DNA of 24,770 bases from an uncultured Campylobacter sp. (GCA_905373295.1 CAJPSJ010000001.1:1-24770); one strand, 5' to 3'; shown: positions 1 to 7,373, counted from the stretch's first letter. Numbers and translations are program-made. The notes: generated by a model from the letters alone, not told the origin.

Positions 1-24
1 CTTTTTGACGAAGTGGTGCTTTGA
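1..24 (+). CDS. 3' end of an upstream gene, possibly hobA (partial)
   Basis: The first eight codons read LFDEVVL and then TGA at 22-24, in a frame that overlaps the TTG start of holB (TTGA overlap). In Helicobacter pylori the gene before holB and folP is hobA, encoding the DnaA-binding initiation factor, so hobA is the natural guess. Seven residues cannot identify a protein; the call rests only on position and coupling. Confidence 0.3.
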   Translation, partial: LFDEVVL

Positions 25-641
25 AAATCATAAATCAGATCGTTTTAACGGGCGATTATGAGGGCTTTAAAGATAAAATTTTAGCCGAAATTCCGCGTAA
101 AAATTTAAGGTTTTTCGAAAGCGTCGAGCTTAAGATCGACGAGGCGCGAAAGATCATCGACGAAGCCTACGTCGCCGAGCGCGAGGATAAGATCATCGTC
201 ATCGCCGCTACAAAATTCGGCGAGGAGGCGCAAAACGCTCTACTTAAAATTTTAGAGGAGCCGCCCAAAAATACGGTATTTTTCCTGATCACCCCTTTCA
301 TCAACGCCCTGCTACCCACCATCCGCTCGCGCCTCGTGGTGCAAAATCTCTGCGTGCGAAAGCCCAGATACCGCACCGGACTAAACTTAGCCAGGCTCAG
401 CCTAAAGGAAGCGGTGGAGTTTATCGACGCGCAGATCGCGCTGGAGCGCAAGGGCGAGCTAGATAAGACGGCGCTAAAAGCGCTCATCGGCGAGATCGCG
501 CTAGAGTGTTTCGAAGCGGGCGTTAGGCTAAGCGGCGATGAATTGCAGCGGATCGACCGCCTAAGCTACCTTGCCGAGCACAATGCAAAAGCCCACGCTG
601 TGCTTACTCCGCTACTTTTGATGATCGAGGAGAAAAGATGA
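21..641 (+). CDS. holB: DNA polymerase III subunit delta' (clamp loader)
   Basis: A 206-residue protein with the hallmark stretch AQNALLKILEEPPKNTVFFL at about residues 70-89, which is the sensor region of clamp-loader delta'/gamma proteins; the following ITP...LLPTIRSR is the SRC-like motif seen here as TIRSR. It would help load the beta sliding clamp onto primed DNA. It is much shorter than E. coli HolB (334 residues), which is usual for Campylobacterota, where only the ATPase-like part remains. The start is TTG at 21, overlapping the stop of the preceding gene; no ATG lies nearby. Its stop overlaps the folP start by four bases (ATGA), so the two are translationally coupled. Confidence 0.88.
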   Translation: MKIINQIVLTGDYEGFKDKILAEIPRKNLRFFESVELKIDEARKIIDEAYVAEREDKIIVIAATKFGEEAQNALLKILEEPPKNTVFFLITPFINALLPTIRSRLVVQNLCVRKPRYRTGLNLARLSLKEAVEFIDAQIALERKGELDKTALKALIGEIALECFEAGVRLSGDELQRIDRLSYLAEHNAKAHAVLTPLLLMIEEKR

Positions 642-1780
642 AAATTTATAAAATTTCAAACGAAGTCGATTTTGCGCTGATTTGCGAGCGTATCGGTGTG
701 CGAAATGCGGGGCGGGCGATAATGCAGAAAAAATCGCGGCTAAACTTTTTCTATCTAAAAGACCTGCGAGCGCCAGCGGCAAATGTTTTAAAACAAGATG
801 CCCTTAGCATCGGCGCCGAGCTTGCATGTAACGAAGGGGTGATCCTAGGGCGGGACGATACGGACGCGGTTTTGATCGCAAACGACCGCCAGATTGAGGC
901 TTTGGCGCAAAAGGAAGCGCTACAGGATTTCGGGCTAAAAGAGCTCGCGAAATTTCTAAGCGAGAAATTTGCTAAGCCGCAAAACTGCGAAATAATGGGC
1001 GTAGTAAATATAAACTCCGATAGCTTCAACCCTGCAAGCCGCGCGGCAAACCTAAAAGAGGCGATTTGCAAGATCGAAAAGATGATTGAGCAGGGCGCCG
1101 CTATCATCGACATCGGCGGCGTGAGCTCGCGCCCGGGCAGCCAGTACTGCGGCAGGGATGAGGAGTTTGCGCGCATAAAGGACGTGCTGAGCGAAATTTA
1201 CCGCCTAGGTCTGCATGAAAAGGCTAAATTTAGCCTCGATAGCTTCGATGAGTATTGTTTGGAATTTGCGCTAGATCGGGGCTTTAGCATCATCAACGAC
1301 ATTAGCGCAAACCTCGCTCTTGCCCCGCTTGCGCTTCGCTATGACGCTACTTACGTGCTGATGCATATGCAAGGAAAGCCGCAAAATATGCAGCTTGCAC
1401 CAAAATATGACGATCTGATGGGCGAGATCGATGAGTTTTTTGCGCAAAATCTGCAGCAGCTGCGAAGCGCGGGGCTTAAAAAGATCATCCTTGACGTGGG
1501 CATCGGCTTTGGCAAGACCGCCGAGCAAAATTTGGTACTGATTAAAAATTTGCAGCATTTCTTGCACTTCGGCTGCCCGCTGCTTGTAGGCGCGAGTAGA
1601 AAGAGCGTTATCGATTTTTACAGCCCCTCTGCGGTCTCGGACAGGCTTGCAGGCTCGCTGTATCTGCACCAGGTTGCCGCTTTAAACGGCGCTGCGATTA
1701 TCCGTACGCACGATGTTTTCGAACACGCTCAAATGCTGCGGCTAATGCGCGCGATGGACGCCGCTGCGGTAAAATTTTAG
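638..1780 (+). CDS. folP: Dihydropteroate synthase
   Basis: Joins 6-hydroxymethyl-dihydropterin diphosphate to p-aminobenzoate in folate synthesis; cytoplasmic target of sulfonamides. The TIM-barrel core begins near residue 119 with IMGVVNINSDSFN (the usual MGVxNxTPDSF motif), then GAAIIDIGGVSSRPGS, IINDIS, LMHMQGKPQNMQ, ILDVGIGFGKT and LLVGASRKSVI, ending with RTHDV. All the expected pterin-binding and sulfa-loop motifs are present. The roughly 115-residue N-terminal extension is normal for Campylobacterota FolP, which is about 380 residues in H. pylori. Start ATG overlaps the holB stop by four bases; GAGGAGAAAAG upstream supplies a ribosome binding site. Confidence 0.95.
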   Translation: MKIYKISNEVDFALICERIGVRNAGRAIMQKKSRLNFFYLKDLRAPAANVLKQDALSIGAELACNEGVILGRDDTDAVLIANDRQIEALAQKEALQDFGLKELAKFLSEKFAKPQNCEIMGVVNINSDSFNPASRAANLKEAICKIEKMIEQGAAIIDIGGVSSRPGSQYCGRDEEFARIKDVLSEIYRLGLHEKAKFSLDSFDEYCLEFALDRGFSIINDISANLALAPLALRYDATYVLMHMQGKPQNMQLAPKYDDLMGEIDEFFAQNLQQLRSAGLKKIILDVGIGFGKTAEQNLVLIKNLQHFLHFGCPLLVGASRKSVIDFYSPSAVSDRLAGSLYLHQVAALNGAAIIRTHDVFEHAQMLRLMRAMDAAAVKF

Positions 1781-1830
1781 AATTTTGCGGAATTTTCGTG
1801 AAATTTCATATTTTTCACTAAATTTTTACA

Positions 1831-1849
1831 AATCCGCCTTATGCGGAAT
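1831..1849 (+). terminator. Weak hairpin after folP
   Basis: A short inverted repeat, TCCGC-cttat-GCGGA, flanked by AAA on the left and ATTTT on the right, lies about 50 bases after the folP stop, between two convergent genes. The stem is only 5-8 bp and the T-run short, so it is a tentative terminator. Confidence 0.35.
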
Positions 1850-2026
1850 TTTAAAATTCCTCAAGGAAACATTTTATTTTGTGCCTAAGCTTTCGTGCGC
1901 TTGCTCGTCGAAACTTGTAAAAATTTATAAAATTTCGCTCGATTTATGAGGCGCGTCAAAACAGCGAAGTAAAGAGGGATAAATTATGGCGACGATTTGC
2001 ACGGATTATTTGTTGCGCGAGCCGAA

Positions 2027-2786
2027 TTATTTCATTTTTGGGCGAAACGAGCGCTTTACGTCAAAGCCCTTGCTGGCAATTTTTATATCATTTGGTATCG
2101 TGCCTGCCGGAGCGGAGGCGTCCTTTTTGGTGGATAAAAACTCGACTAGGCTTTGCCAGACAAAGTCGGCGTCCAGATAAAACCCCATCGCGTTAAGCTG
2201 TGGATTTATCGCTGCGGTGTGAATGTCCTGTGTGAGCTTAAAAAATACGATTGGGGCGCTTAAAATTTCATCTTTGCTTATAATTTTATCGTCGCGAACA
2301 ATATTTTTTAGCGTCGTTTTGCGGTCGCCTTCTAGCGCCACGAGCTGCAAAATTTCCTCGCGCGTAGCCTGCTCGCCGAGCTTAGATAGCCATGAGACGA
2401 TATGGGCACGAAATCCATCGCTAAAGCTCAAAGTCATGTCCTTCTGATACTGCCTTCTTAGCTCCGTCTCGTCAAACTCTAAGCCCGTGTAAATTTCTTT
2501 GCGCGGCGAAAATATGGACTAAATTTTTACCGATGAAAATTGCGTAGTGAAGCAGGCGAGGCAGCTTATTTACGTCCGTTTTGCTCCAGTTTATAAATTT
2601 ACCGCGGATAAAGCGGTACCCGCTAAGCTTCCTTTCAAAGACCTTTTTATCGCCCTCGTCAAGCCTCCATAGCTCGCCCGCATCGACTAGGGTAGAGTTT
2701 CTGCGGTCATAGACCAAAGTCTCGTCAAGCCCGTATTTTGACACCATAAAATCGTAATTATCTTTAAATTTCGAGATAATTTTCAT
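2027..2786 (-). pseudogene. Conserved hypothetical protein, broken by a frameshift near 2510
   Basis: Two adjoining minus-strand frames encode one protein. The first part starts at ATG 2784-2786 (MKIISKFKDNYDFMVSKYG) and runs well to ...LLHYAIFIGKNLVHIF at about 2510, then drifts and stops at 2472-2474. The second frame is open from 2518 down to the stop at 2027 and reads SPRKEIYTGLEFDE at once, then continues through LVEFLSTKKD to SKGFDVKRSFR. Joining them at the AAAA run 2509-2512 gives about 250 residues. I recall a widespread family of unknown function that starts like KIISKFKDYYD, has an IxxCGK...YxGLEF centre and ends GFDxKxSFR; both halves match its parts in order. That recollection is from memory. 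The damage is either genuine inactivation or a sequencing error; programmed shifting is unlikely on a run of only four bases. Confidence 0.75.
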
Positions 2787-3137
2787 GTTCGTCCCTTAAA
2801 ATTTTATCTTCCCTAAGCTTCTTAATCGGTGCGCTTTGCGCCGAAACCGAAGCAAAATTTCATCATCGTAAATTCACACTGCGAACTTCGCAAATTTTAC
2901 TGCTAAATCGCCAAAATTTATATCGCAAGCTCACGGCTCGCTCAATTTTACCGCGTGTCGGTGAAATGGTAAAACTGAACGAAAAGCGTGCGGCGCGATA
3001 AATTTTAAATTTATTTTGCGAGGCGGGCATGCGGGCAAATTTTACCGCCCGCACCTATCTTAGCGTGTTTAAAAAGTGCACGGGGACCGCTGCCGCCTAA
3101 AGTCGTAAATTTCGATAGCGGTAAAAATCGAAGCCTC
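2787..3137. other. Spacer in the decayed accessory patch
   Basis: About 350 bases without a credible gene. It holds GC-rich inverted repeats such as CGGTGC...GCGCCG near 2827-2843, several AAATTTTA words, and a degraded copy of the 3' end of the following minus-strand gene at 3093-3116. The open frame at 2863-3054 (minus) lacks a ribosome binding site and has the composition of spacer. Confidence 0.5.
3093..3116 (-). repeat. Degenerate duplicate of the 3' end of the 3138-4196 gene
   Basis: This 24-base stretch matches 3141-3164, the last codons of the neighbouring minus-strand gene, at 19 of 24 positions, 48 bases away. The real gene ends IQIHDFKR-stop; the copy would read IEIYDFRR with no stop following. 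It looks like a leftover of a paralogue's 3' end. It is short, so chance cannot be excluded by eye. Confidence 0.4.
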
Positions 3138-4196
3138 CTACCGCTTAAAGTCGTGGATTTGTATATTCGCGCCGTATTTTTTGCAAAGCTCGCTTACTTT
3201 TTCTTTAAGTCTCTCCTCGTCATAGCAGATGAGATCGATATATGCGCGCTTCTGCCCGGTTGCGCCTCCGATTATCTCCAAAAACGAGCCGCAGCTTTCT
3301 AGCTCTTCGTCCTCGATTTTATTTCGCAGATCAAAGCCCGCCTGCACGTCGCCGCCGTTACCTATGCTAAGAAAGCAAAATTTGATGCCGAGCTCGAAGG
3401 CTTCGTTGTAGATGTCGCGCTTGCCGCCTAGGTACTCGCCTATGAGATTTCGCAGGCAGGTTGTGCCCACGACCACGTCCTCGCGCACCTCGCTACCGCG
3501 CGGTTCCATCTCGTAGCTGAAAAAATTCTTTAGCGGTTCGCGTGCGGCTTTTTCGCCGAATTTCTCATCGACCAGATCGGCAAATTCGCTTAGCGGCACG
3601 CCGTTTTCTTTGGGCTGAGCCAGTACCTCAAGCTCGCCTAGCGTATTTATGATCGCCGTTTCGCCGATCATATTGTCAAGCAGGATAAAGCTAAGGTTGT
3701 AGGCCTTACCCTCGTCCTGCGCGAGCAGAGCCGCTAGATTTTCGTTGTAAATTTTAATATCCACGTCGCTTTCGTTAAACTGCGCGTAGATCATCGAGTC
3801 CTCGGCGTTTACGCGCGTATCGTACATCTCGATCCCGCCGATACCTCGCGGCGCGCGCGGCTTTCCGAGCGTGCAGCGCATTTTGGATTCGAGCTGTTTG
3901 GGCATAGCGTTTTTGATAAAGCTTAGCCAAAAGAGGCGGTGCCTCATACCCTCGGGAGTTAGCACCAGATCAAGCTTATCGCCCGCAAGCCCGGTCATAA
4001 AATAGGGCTCAGCAAGGCAGATACGAAGCTTTTCGTCGGTCTTTTGCATCGCCTTTTCAAACTCATTCGCCGCCAGATCGGCCTTGATCTCGTCTACCAT
4101 GCCGCTAAATTCCGCCCAAAATTTATCCACTCTGCCCGCGAACGTGCTCGGCTCCTGCGCCTTTTCAGCCTTTTTGCTCAAACCGAATAGCCTCAT
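3138..4196 (-). CDS. Conserved hypothetical protein (unknown function, 352 residues)
   Basis: I do not recognise the family. The open frame reaches upstream to a TTG at 4226, but the ATG at 4194-4196 is the better start: it has AAGGAGAG seven to eight bases upstream, and the earlier codons are the spacer itself. The protein begins MRLFGLSKKAEK, is acidic and soluble, has no signal peptide or membrane segment, and has an amphipathic N-terminal helix region followed by mixed alpha/beta sequence (motifs SFILLDNMIGETAI near residue 170 and FELGIKFCFLSIGNGGD near 275). It is intact, unlike its neighbours. Scraps of a duplicate lie on both sides (3093-3116 and 5610-5700), so it probably belonged to a small paralogous array. 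Proteins of this kind next to DUF2314, ankyrin and DUF1963 genes sometimes act as toxin immunity proteins, but nothing here proves that. Confidence 0.6.
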   Translation of the reverse strand: MRLFGLSKKAEKAQEPSTFAGRVDKFWAEFSGMVDEIKADLAANEFEKAMQKTDEKLRICLAEPYFMTGLAGDKLDLVLTPEGMRHRLFWLSFIKNAMPKQLESKMRCTLGKPRAPRGIGGIEMYDTRVNAEDSMIYAQFNESDVDIKIYNENLAALLAQDEGKAYNLSFILLDNMIGETAIINTLGELEVLAQPKENGVPLSEFADLVDEKFGEKAAREPLKNFFSYEMEPRGSEVREDVVVGTTCLRNLIGEYLGGKRDIYNEAFELGIKFCFLSIGNGGDVQAGFDLRNKIEDEELESCGSFLEIIGGATGQKRAYIDLICYDEERLKEKVSELCKKYGANIQIHDFKR

Positions 4197-4316
4197 AATC
4201 TCTCCTTTAATTAAATTTAAACGCAATTATAGCTAATTTTTGCGCGGGCGCGGAACGCAAGCCGTAAGACCGCCCTGCTCTTCTGTGCTCCGATATACGG
4301 TCCGCGCGGTGAAATT

Positions 4317-4341
4317 TTGCCTGCCATTTTAATCAGGCAAA
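4317..4341. other. Inverted repeat between divergent genes
   Basis: TTGCCTG at 4318-4324 and CAGGCAA at 4334-4340 are perfect inverted arms of seven bases around an AT-rich loop. The element lies between the divergently read genes at 4196 and 4395. It could be an operator or the leftover of a terminator. A TACAAT at about 4360, downstream of it, could be a -10 box for the plus-strand gene. Confidence 0.4.
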
Positions 4342-4394
4342 TGAAAGTAAATTTAAAATACAATACGAATCTCAACTAAATTTAAGGAGAGCAA

Positions 4395-5246
4395 ATGGGA
4401 CTATTTAAAAAACTATTCGGCGGCGATGACGCGGACTCAAAAAATGGCGATAGCAAGGGCGAGCAAGGCGGAAACGCCGCGGCAAAAGACGCAAAAGAGA
4501 GCGAGCCCGTGTTTTACGCGGACGGTGAAGATGAAGCGATGCTAAAGGCATTCGAATAGGCGTGAAAGAGCTTTCGCTACTTCTGGCGCGAGCTGTACTG
4601 GGAGCGCCTCCGCATCGTCCCCGCGCTTAGCTTTGCCTGCGTCAAGATCGCCTTTTCGCAGGAGCTAAACGGCAGCACCGAGGTCGAGCATATGTGGGTA
4701 AACGACGTGTATTTTGACGGCGAGCGCGTTTGCGGCGTGCTCGTAAACGACCCGAACGTGCTAAGCAACGTCAAAAACGGCGACGAAGTCGCGGTGCCGC
4801 TAGAGCAGATCAGCGACTGGATGTTTGCGATAGAGGGCAAGACCTACGGCGGCTTTAGCGTGCAGGCGATGCGCAAAGCTATGAGCCAGAGCGAGCGCGC
4901 CGAGCAAGACGAGGCGTGGGGGTTAAATTTCGGCGATCCTGACGTCGTGCTGGTGGCGTACGAACAGCAGGAGCATCCGCAAAATTTAACCGAGCACCCG
5001 ATGAGCGTCAATACGAAGAAAAATTTCGAGGAGTTTTTGCGCGGGTATCCGGACGAGATCACGCGCGCGGACGATGAGGGCTACACGATGCTGCACCACG
5101 AGGCGATCGCGGGCAACCGCACGAGGCTCGAGCTTTTGCTTGCTAAGGGTGCGGATAAAAACGCTAAAAATATCCACGGCAAAACCGCACTCGATTATGC
5201 TAGAGCACTCGGCTGGGATCACGTCGCGGAGGCGCTTAGTAGGTAG
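4395..5246 (+). pseudogene. DUF2314-ankyrin protein interrupted by two in-frame stop codons
   Basis: ATG at 4395 follows TAAGGAGAGCAA, a strong ribosome binding site, and opens MGLFKKLFGGDDAD followed by a charged linker and EPVFYADGEDEAMLKAFE. Then TAG at 4557-4559 and TGA at 4563-4565 interrupt, and the SAME frame carries on without a break as KSFRYFWRELYW...VPALSFACVKIAF, ...EHMWVNDVYFDGERVCG, a DUF2314 domain (codons roughly 45-200), and then two ankyrin-like repeats (DDEGYTMLHHEAIAGN, NIHGKTALDYARALG) to the stop. GAA-TAG-GCG-TGA-AAG needs one base change per stop to read E-E/Q-A-R-K, which fits the helix of this family. So this is a 283-codon gene with two nonsense mutations. A fragment restarting at ATG 4692 would lose about a third of the protein and has no good ribosome binding site. 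Confidence 0.85.
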
Positions 5247-5716
5247 GCGGCGCAAATTTCTCGCTTGAAATTTAGCTTTTGCCATTTGTAAAATTTAGCG
5301 ACGGGTCTATGGCGATAAATTTGGCTGCGTGCGAGATGAAAATTTTACTATCGCTAGATATGCCGGATACCGTTGTGGGCATTGTTTAAATTTCGCCGCT
5401 TGTAAATTCTGTTTGCCGCTGAATACGTCCGATATAGCACGGCAGGCTTATTTAAAATTTGAAACTTTTAAAATTTAGGCTCGCTAGATTTATATATTTG
5501 GTTACAGTGCGAGCTGTTTTGATAAAATTTCATTAGCCGAATTTGGTTATGGCGCGAAACGCCGGCGAGGCTAAATTTTATGGCTTGTAAATTTAACTCG
5601 TACCTATTCTTTTTACCGAGGCCAAATAGCCCCATAATCTCCGTCTTGATTAAATTTAAAGAGTACGACGCCGATTTTTGCGCAGGCTCGGGGCGCAAAT
5701 TTTAAAAGCCCCGCCC
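5247..5716. other. Spacer with gene debris
   Basis: About 470 bases without an intact gene. The left part (5247-5467) is AAATTT-rich and shows nothing recognisable. The right part (5610-5700) carries a copy of the leader and first codons of the 3138-4196 gene, listed separately. Confidence 0.55.
5610..5699 (-). pseudogene. Remnant of a paralogue: leader and first codons of the 3138-4196 gene
   Basis: Aligned with 4171-4260, this stretch keeps roughly 70 percent of bases with a single one-base gap, including TTTTTGCGC, ATTAAATTTAAA and CCATAATCT blocks. It covers the 5' leader, the ribosome binding site and about nine codons: the remnant starts ATG at 5633-5635 with MGLFGLGKK against MRLFGLSKK in the intact gene. 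After that the frame wanders for 46 codons of spacer-like sequence to a stop at 5468. It is therefore a truncated duplicate, not a working small gene. The leader may still initiate a 55-residue peptide. Confidence 0.65.
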
Positions 5717-7111
5717 TCATGTGCACTGAAAGCAGCCGCCCAAAACCTCGCATTTCTCACAGATCTGCACGTATATGACCCCCTCGCCCTGTACCAGCTC
5801 GCCGAATGGGATCTGCGCTAGATGCTTCATCGTCCCGCCGCAGCTAGAGCAGCTCAGATACGCGGCGTCCTGCACCCACTGCGGATAGCCGCCCACGGTC
5901 ACGTCAAGCTCGTCAAAGCAGCCGTAAAATGGCGATACTTCGCCGCCTAGCTTAAATTTCATACCGCTCAGCCGCGCCACATCCTGCTGCGAAAAGTAGC
6001 TCTTCTCCATCCCTTCGCCCTCGCAGCTTAGCTCCATCTCGCCGTCCGCGCCGCGTTTGCAAAAATACATTACCGAGCCGACGCAGGTCGGGCAGCAGCG
6101 AAAGATCGCATCGTGCTTTAAATTTAGAAACGCAAGCCGCGGCTCGGACGCTTTAAGACGGAGCATATCAAGCATCTCGCAGCCGCAAAACTCGCACTTT
6201 TGCCCCGTAGGTCTGCCGATACGTACGGGCTCATCCGCGTTTTGGTTCGCGCCTTCGCAGCTGGCGTTCTTTGCATTTTCGCTTAAATTTAAACCGCTGC
6301 TAGCGTCTTTTTGCGCGTCTGATTTGAAATTTGCGCGCTCGTTCCGCAAGATCGCGTCTTCGCCCATGCCTGTGCGAGCACTCTGCGCGCCCGCGTATAA
6401 ATTTGAAATTTCGCTCGCGTCTTTTTGCGCATTTTGTTCGGAATTTGCGCCGCTCGCGCCGCCTTTGAAATTTAAAATTTCGCTCGCGCTTTCATCTCCG
6501 AGCCCGCTCGCGCGCTCGCCGTTTTTCTCCGCGCTATCTTTTACGCGCACTGCTGTGAGGCATTTATCAAAAACGAGCGATTTTCGCTCGCCCATCCGAT
6601 CAAAGCTCCAACCGCCGATTTGCGCGTAAATTTCAGTGCCCGCGTAGAGCTTTTGGCGCCACGGCTTCGGGTTTTGATACAGCTCGTAAAAAAGCCGCGT
6701 CGTCTGCTCGTCGCCCTGCCACGCAAGCGAGCACAGAAGGTCGTTTAGAGTGTTTTTGGAGTTATCTTGTAGCGAGTCTAGTTTTGCTATGAGCGCGTCT
6801 CTTACGTCCTTAGGCGCGCCGAAGTAGAGTTCGGGCGGATAGTAGATCTGCTTCGCCGCCGCAGCTCGCGCGATCCTTGGATCGTGGATATCCAGCAGGC
6901 TAAAAAGCGCCCAAAAATCGTTGTAAATCTCATCCCATTTTTCGATCTTGTCGATTCGGTCTACGATTTTTAGGATCATCGCCTCCACTTCGTCCGCGCT
7001 TAGGTTTAAAATTTCATCCCGCCTCTGCCTTTGGCTGCATGAGTGGCAGATGCCGTCGAAATAGATTCTGTTTTCGCCGCATTTTGGGCATAGATGGGCT
7101 TTGCTTTGCAT
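5717..7111 (-). CDS. YwqG/DUF1963-like zinc-ribbon protein with a low-complexity insertion
   Basis: A 464-residue cytoplasmic protein of unknown function. It opens with a zinc ribbon (CPKCG...CHSC, residues 8-25), then a helical region with LLCSLAWQGDE and GGWSFDRMGERKSL, a second ribbon (CEFCG and CCPTC, about residues 302-340), then GGYPQWVQDA followed by CSSCGGTMKHLAQIP and a closing IYVQICEKC. This order matches a bacterial DUF1963-like family as I remember it. Odd feature: between about residues 190 and 293 lies an Ala/Ser/Asn/Lys-rich stretch with repeated AQKDAS, SEIL/SEIS and NFK words that does not belong to the family. Start ATG at 7109-7111 has TAAGGAGATAAG in front. No function should be claimed; it closes the accessory patch. 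Confidence 0.7.
   Translation of the reverse strand: MQSKAHLCPKCGENRIYFDGICHSCSQRQRRDEILNLSADEVEAMILKIVDRIDKIEKWDEIYNDFWALFSLLDIHDPRIARAAAAKQIYYPPELYFGAPKDVRDALIAKLDSLQDNSKNTLNDLLCSLAWQGDEQTTRLFYELYQNPKPWRQKLYAGTEIYAQIGGWSFDRMGERKSLVFDKCLTAVRVKDSAEKNGERASGLGDESASEILNFKGGASGANSEQNAQKDASEISNLYAGAQSARTGMGEDAILRNERANFKSDAQKDASSGLNLSENAKNASCEGANQNADEPVRIGRPTGQKCEFCGCEMLDMLRLKASEPRLAFLNLKHDAIFRCCPTCVGSVMYFCKRGADGEMELSCEGEGMEKSYFSQQDVARLSGMKFKLGGEVSPFYGCFDELDVTVGGYPQWVQDAAYLSCSSCGGTMKHLAQIPFGELVQGEGVIYVQICEKCEVLGGCFQCT
6234..6545 (-). repeat. Imperfect in-frame repeats inside the DUF1963-like gene
   Basis: Within the low-complexity part, the block CTCGCGTCTTTTTGCGC at about 6413 recurs as CTAGCGTCTTTTTGCGC at about 6299, each followed by a TTTGAAATTTGCGC or TTCGGAATTTGCGC block, about 114 bases (38 codons) apart. 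AAATTTGAAATTTCGCTCGCG and AAATTTAAAATTTCGCTCGCG are another pair at about 6400 and 6470. The repeats keep the reading frame open. Confidence 0.6.
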
Positions 7112-7221
7112 CTTATCTCCTTAAATTTGGATTTAAATTTCGTCAAATTTTAGCTAAATTTTGCTGATTTTCGGTGAGTAGGCGCGGTTTAGAATTTAAT
7201 GTCGCATTGAACGAGAGACTT

Positions 7222-7227
7222 TATAAT
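7222..7227 (+). promoter_or_regulatory. TATAAT -10 box ahead of a possible small RNA
   Basis: A perfect TATAAT at 7222-7227 on the plus strand. No clear -35 is visible, which is usual for Campylobacter sigma-70 promoters. It points away from the minus-strand gene at 7111 and into a region with no plus-strand gene. Confidence 0.45.
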
Positions 7228-7233
7228 ACAGCT

Positions 7234-7357
7234 AAAATGCGTTATTTACAAATGGAATTCAAGCTGAAAGAGATGTAAATTTTAAATTACGATAGAAGTA
7301 GGGTGGGTTTGCGAGATCAAGTGGAATTCATCTTCGAAAAGATAAATTCCACTTTTA
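7234..7357 (+). ncRNA. Candidate small RNA (or 13-residue peptide transcript)
   Basis: A transcript starting about seven bases after the TATAAT box would run to the hairpin and T-run ending near 7357, about 124 bases. It contains ATG 7237 to TAA 7278 (peptide MRYLQMEFKLKEM), but with no ribosome binding site. TGGAATTCA plus a GAAAGAGAT/GAAAAGAT block occurs twice, at 7253 and 7323. Both ends are inferred from sequence motifs only; no family is recognised. Confidence 0.35.
7321..7356 (+). terminator. Strong hairpin with T-run
   Basis: Outer arms GTGGAATT (7321-7328) and AATTCCAC (7345-7352) and inner arms ATCTT and AAGAT around a CGAA loop make a long stem with small internal loops, followed by TTTT on the plus strand. 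On the minus strand it follows the cytidylate-kinase-like gene but no T-run comes after it, so it fits a plus-strand terminator better. Confidence 0.6.
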
Positions 7358-7373
7358 TGCGCTTAGGCGCAAA

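Noticed and set aside
1986..2180. Plus-strand frame starting ATG 1986 with AAAGAGGGATAAATT ahead
   Set aside because: The ribosome binding site is decent, but most of the frame lies antisense to the 3' half of the minus-strand conserved hypothetical gene, and its composition follows that gene. No recognisable product.
2863..3054. Minus-strand open frame of 63 codons in the 2787-3137 spacer
   Set aside because: No ribosome binding site, spacer-like composition and no family resemblance.
4557..4565. TGA as selenocysteine or TAG as pyrrolysine
   Set aside because: The neighbouring family position is not Cys-like, two different stops occur six bases apart, and no SECIS-like stem was seen just after the TGA. 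Nonsense mutation is simpler.
4692..5246. Free-standing gene starting at ATG 4692
   Set aside because: The same frame continues upstream with coding DUF2314 sequence to just after the TGA at 4563, and the ATG falls inside the domain (EHMW motif) without a ribosome binding site; it is better read as part of the broken 4395-5246 gene.
6057..6629. 190-codon plus-strand frame
   Set aside because: It is antisense to the DUF1963-like gene; its length comes from the repeat-rich insertion, where stops are scarce in several frames.
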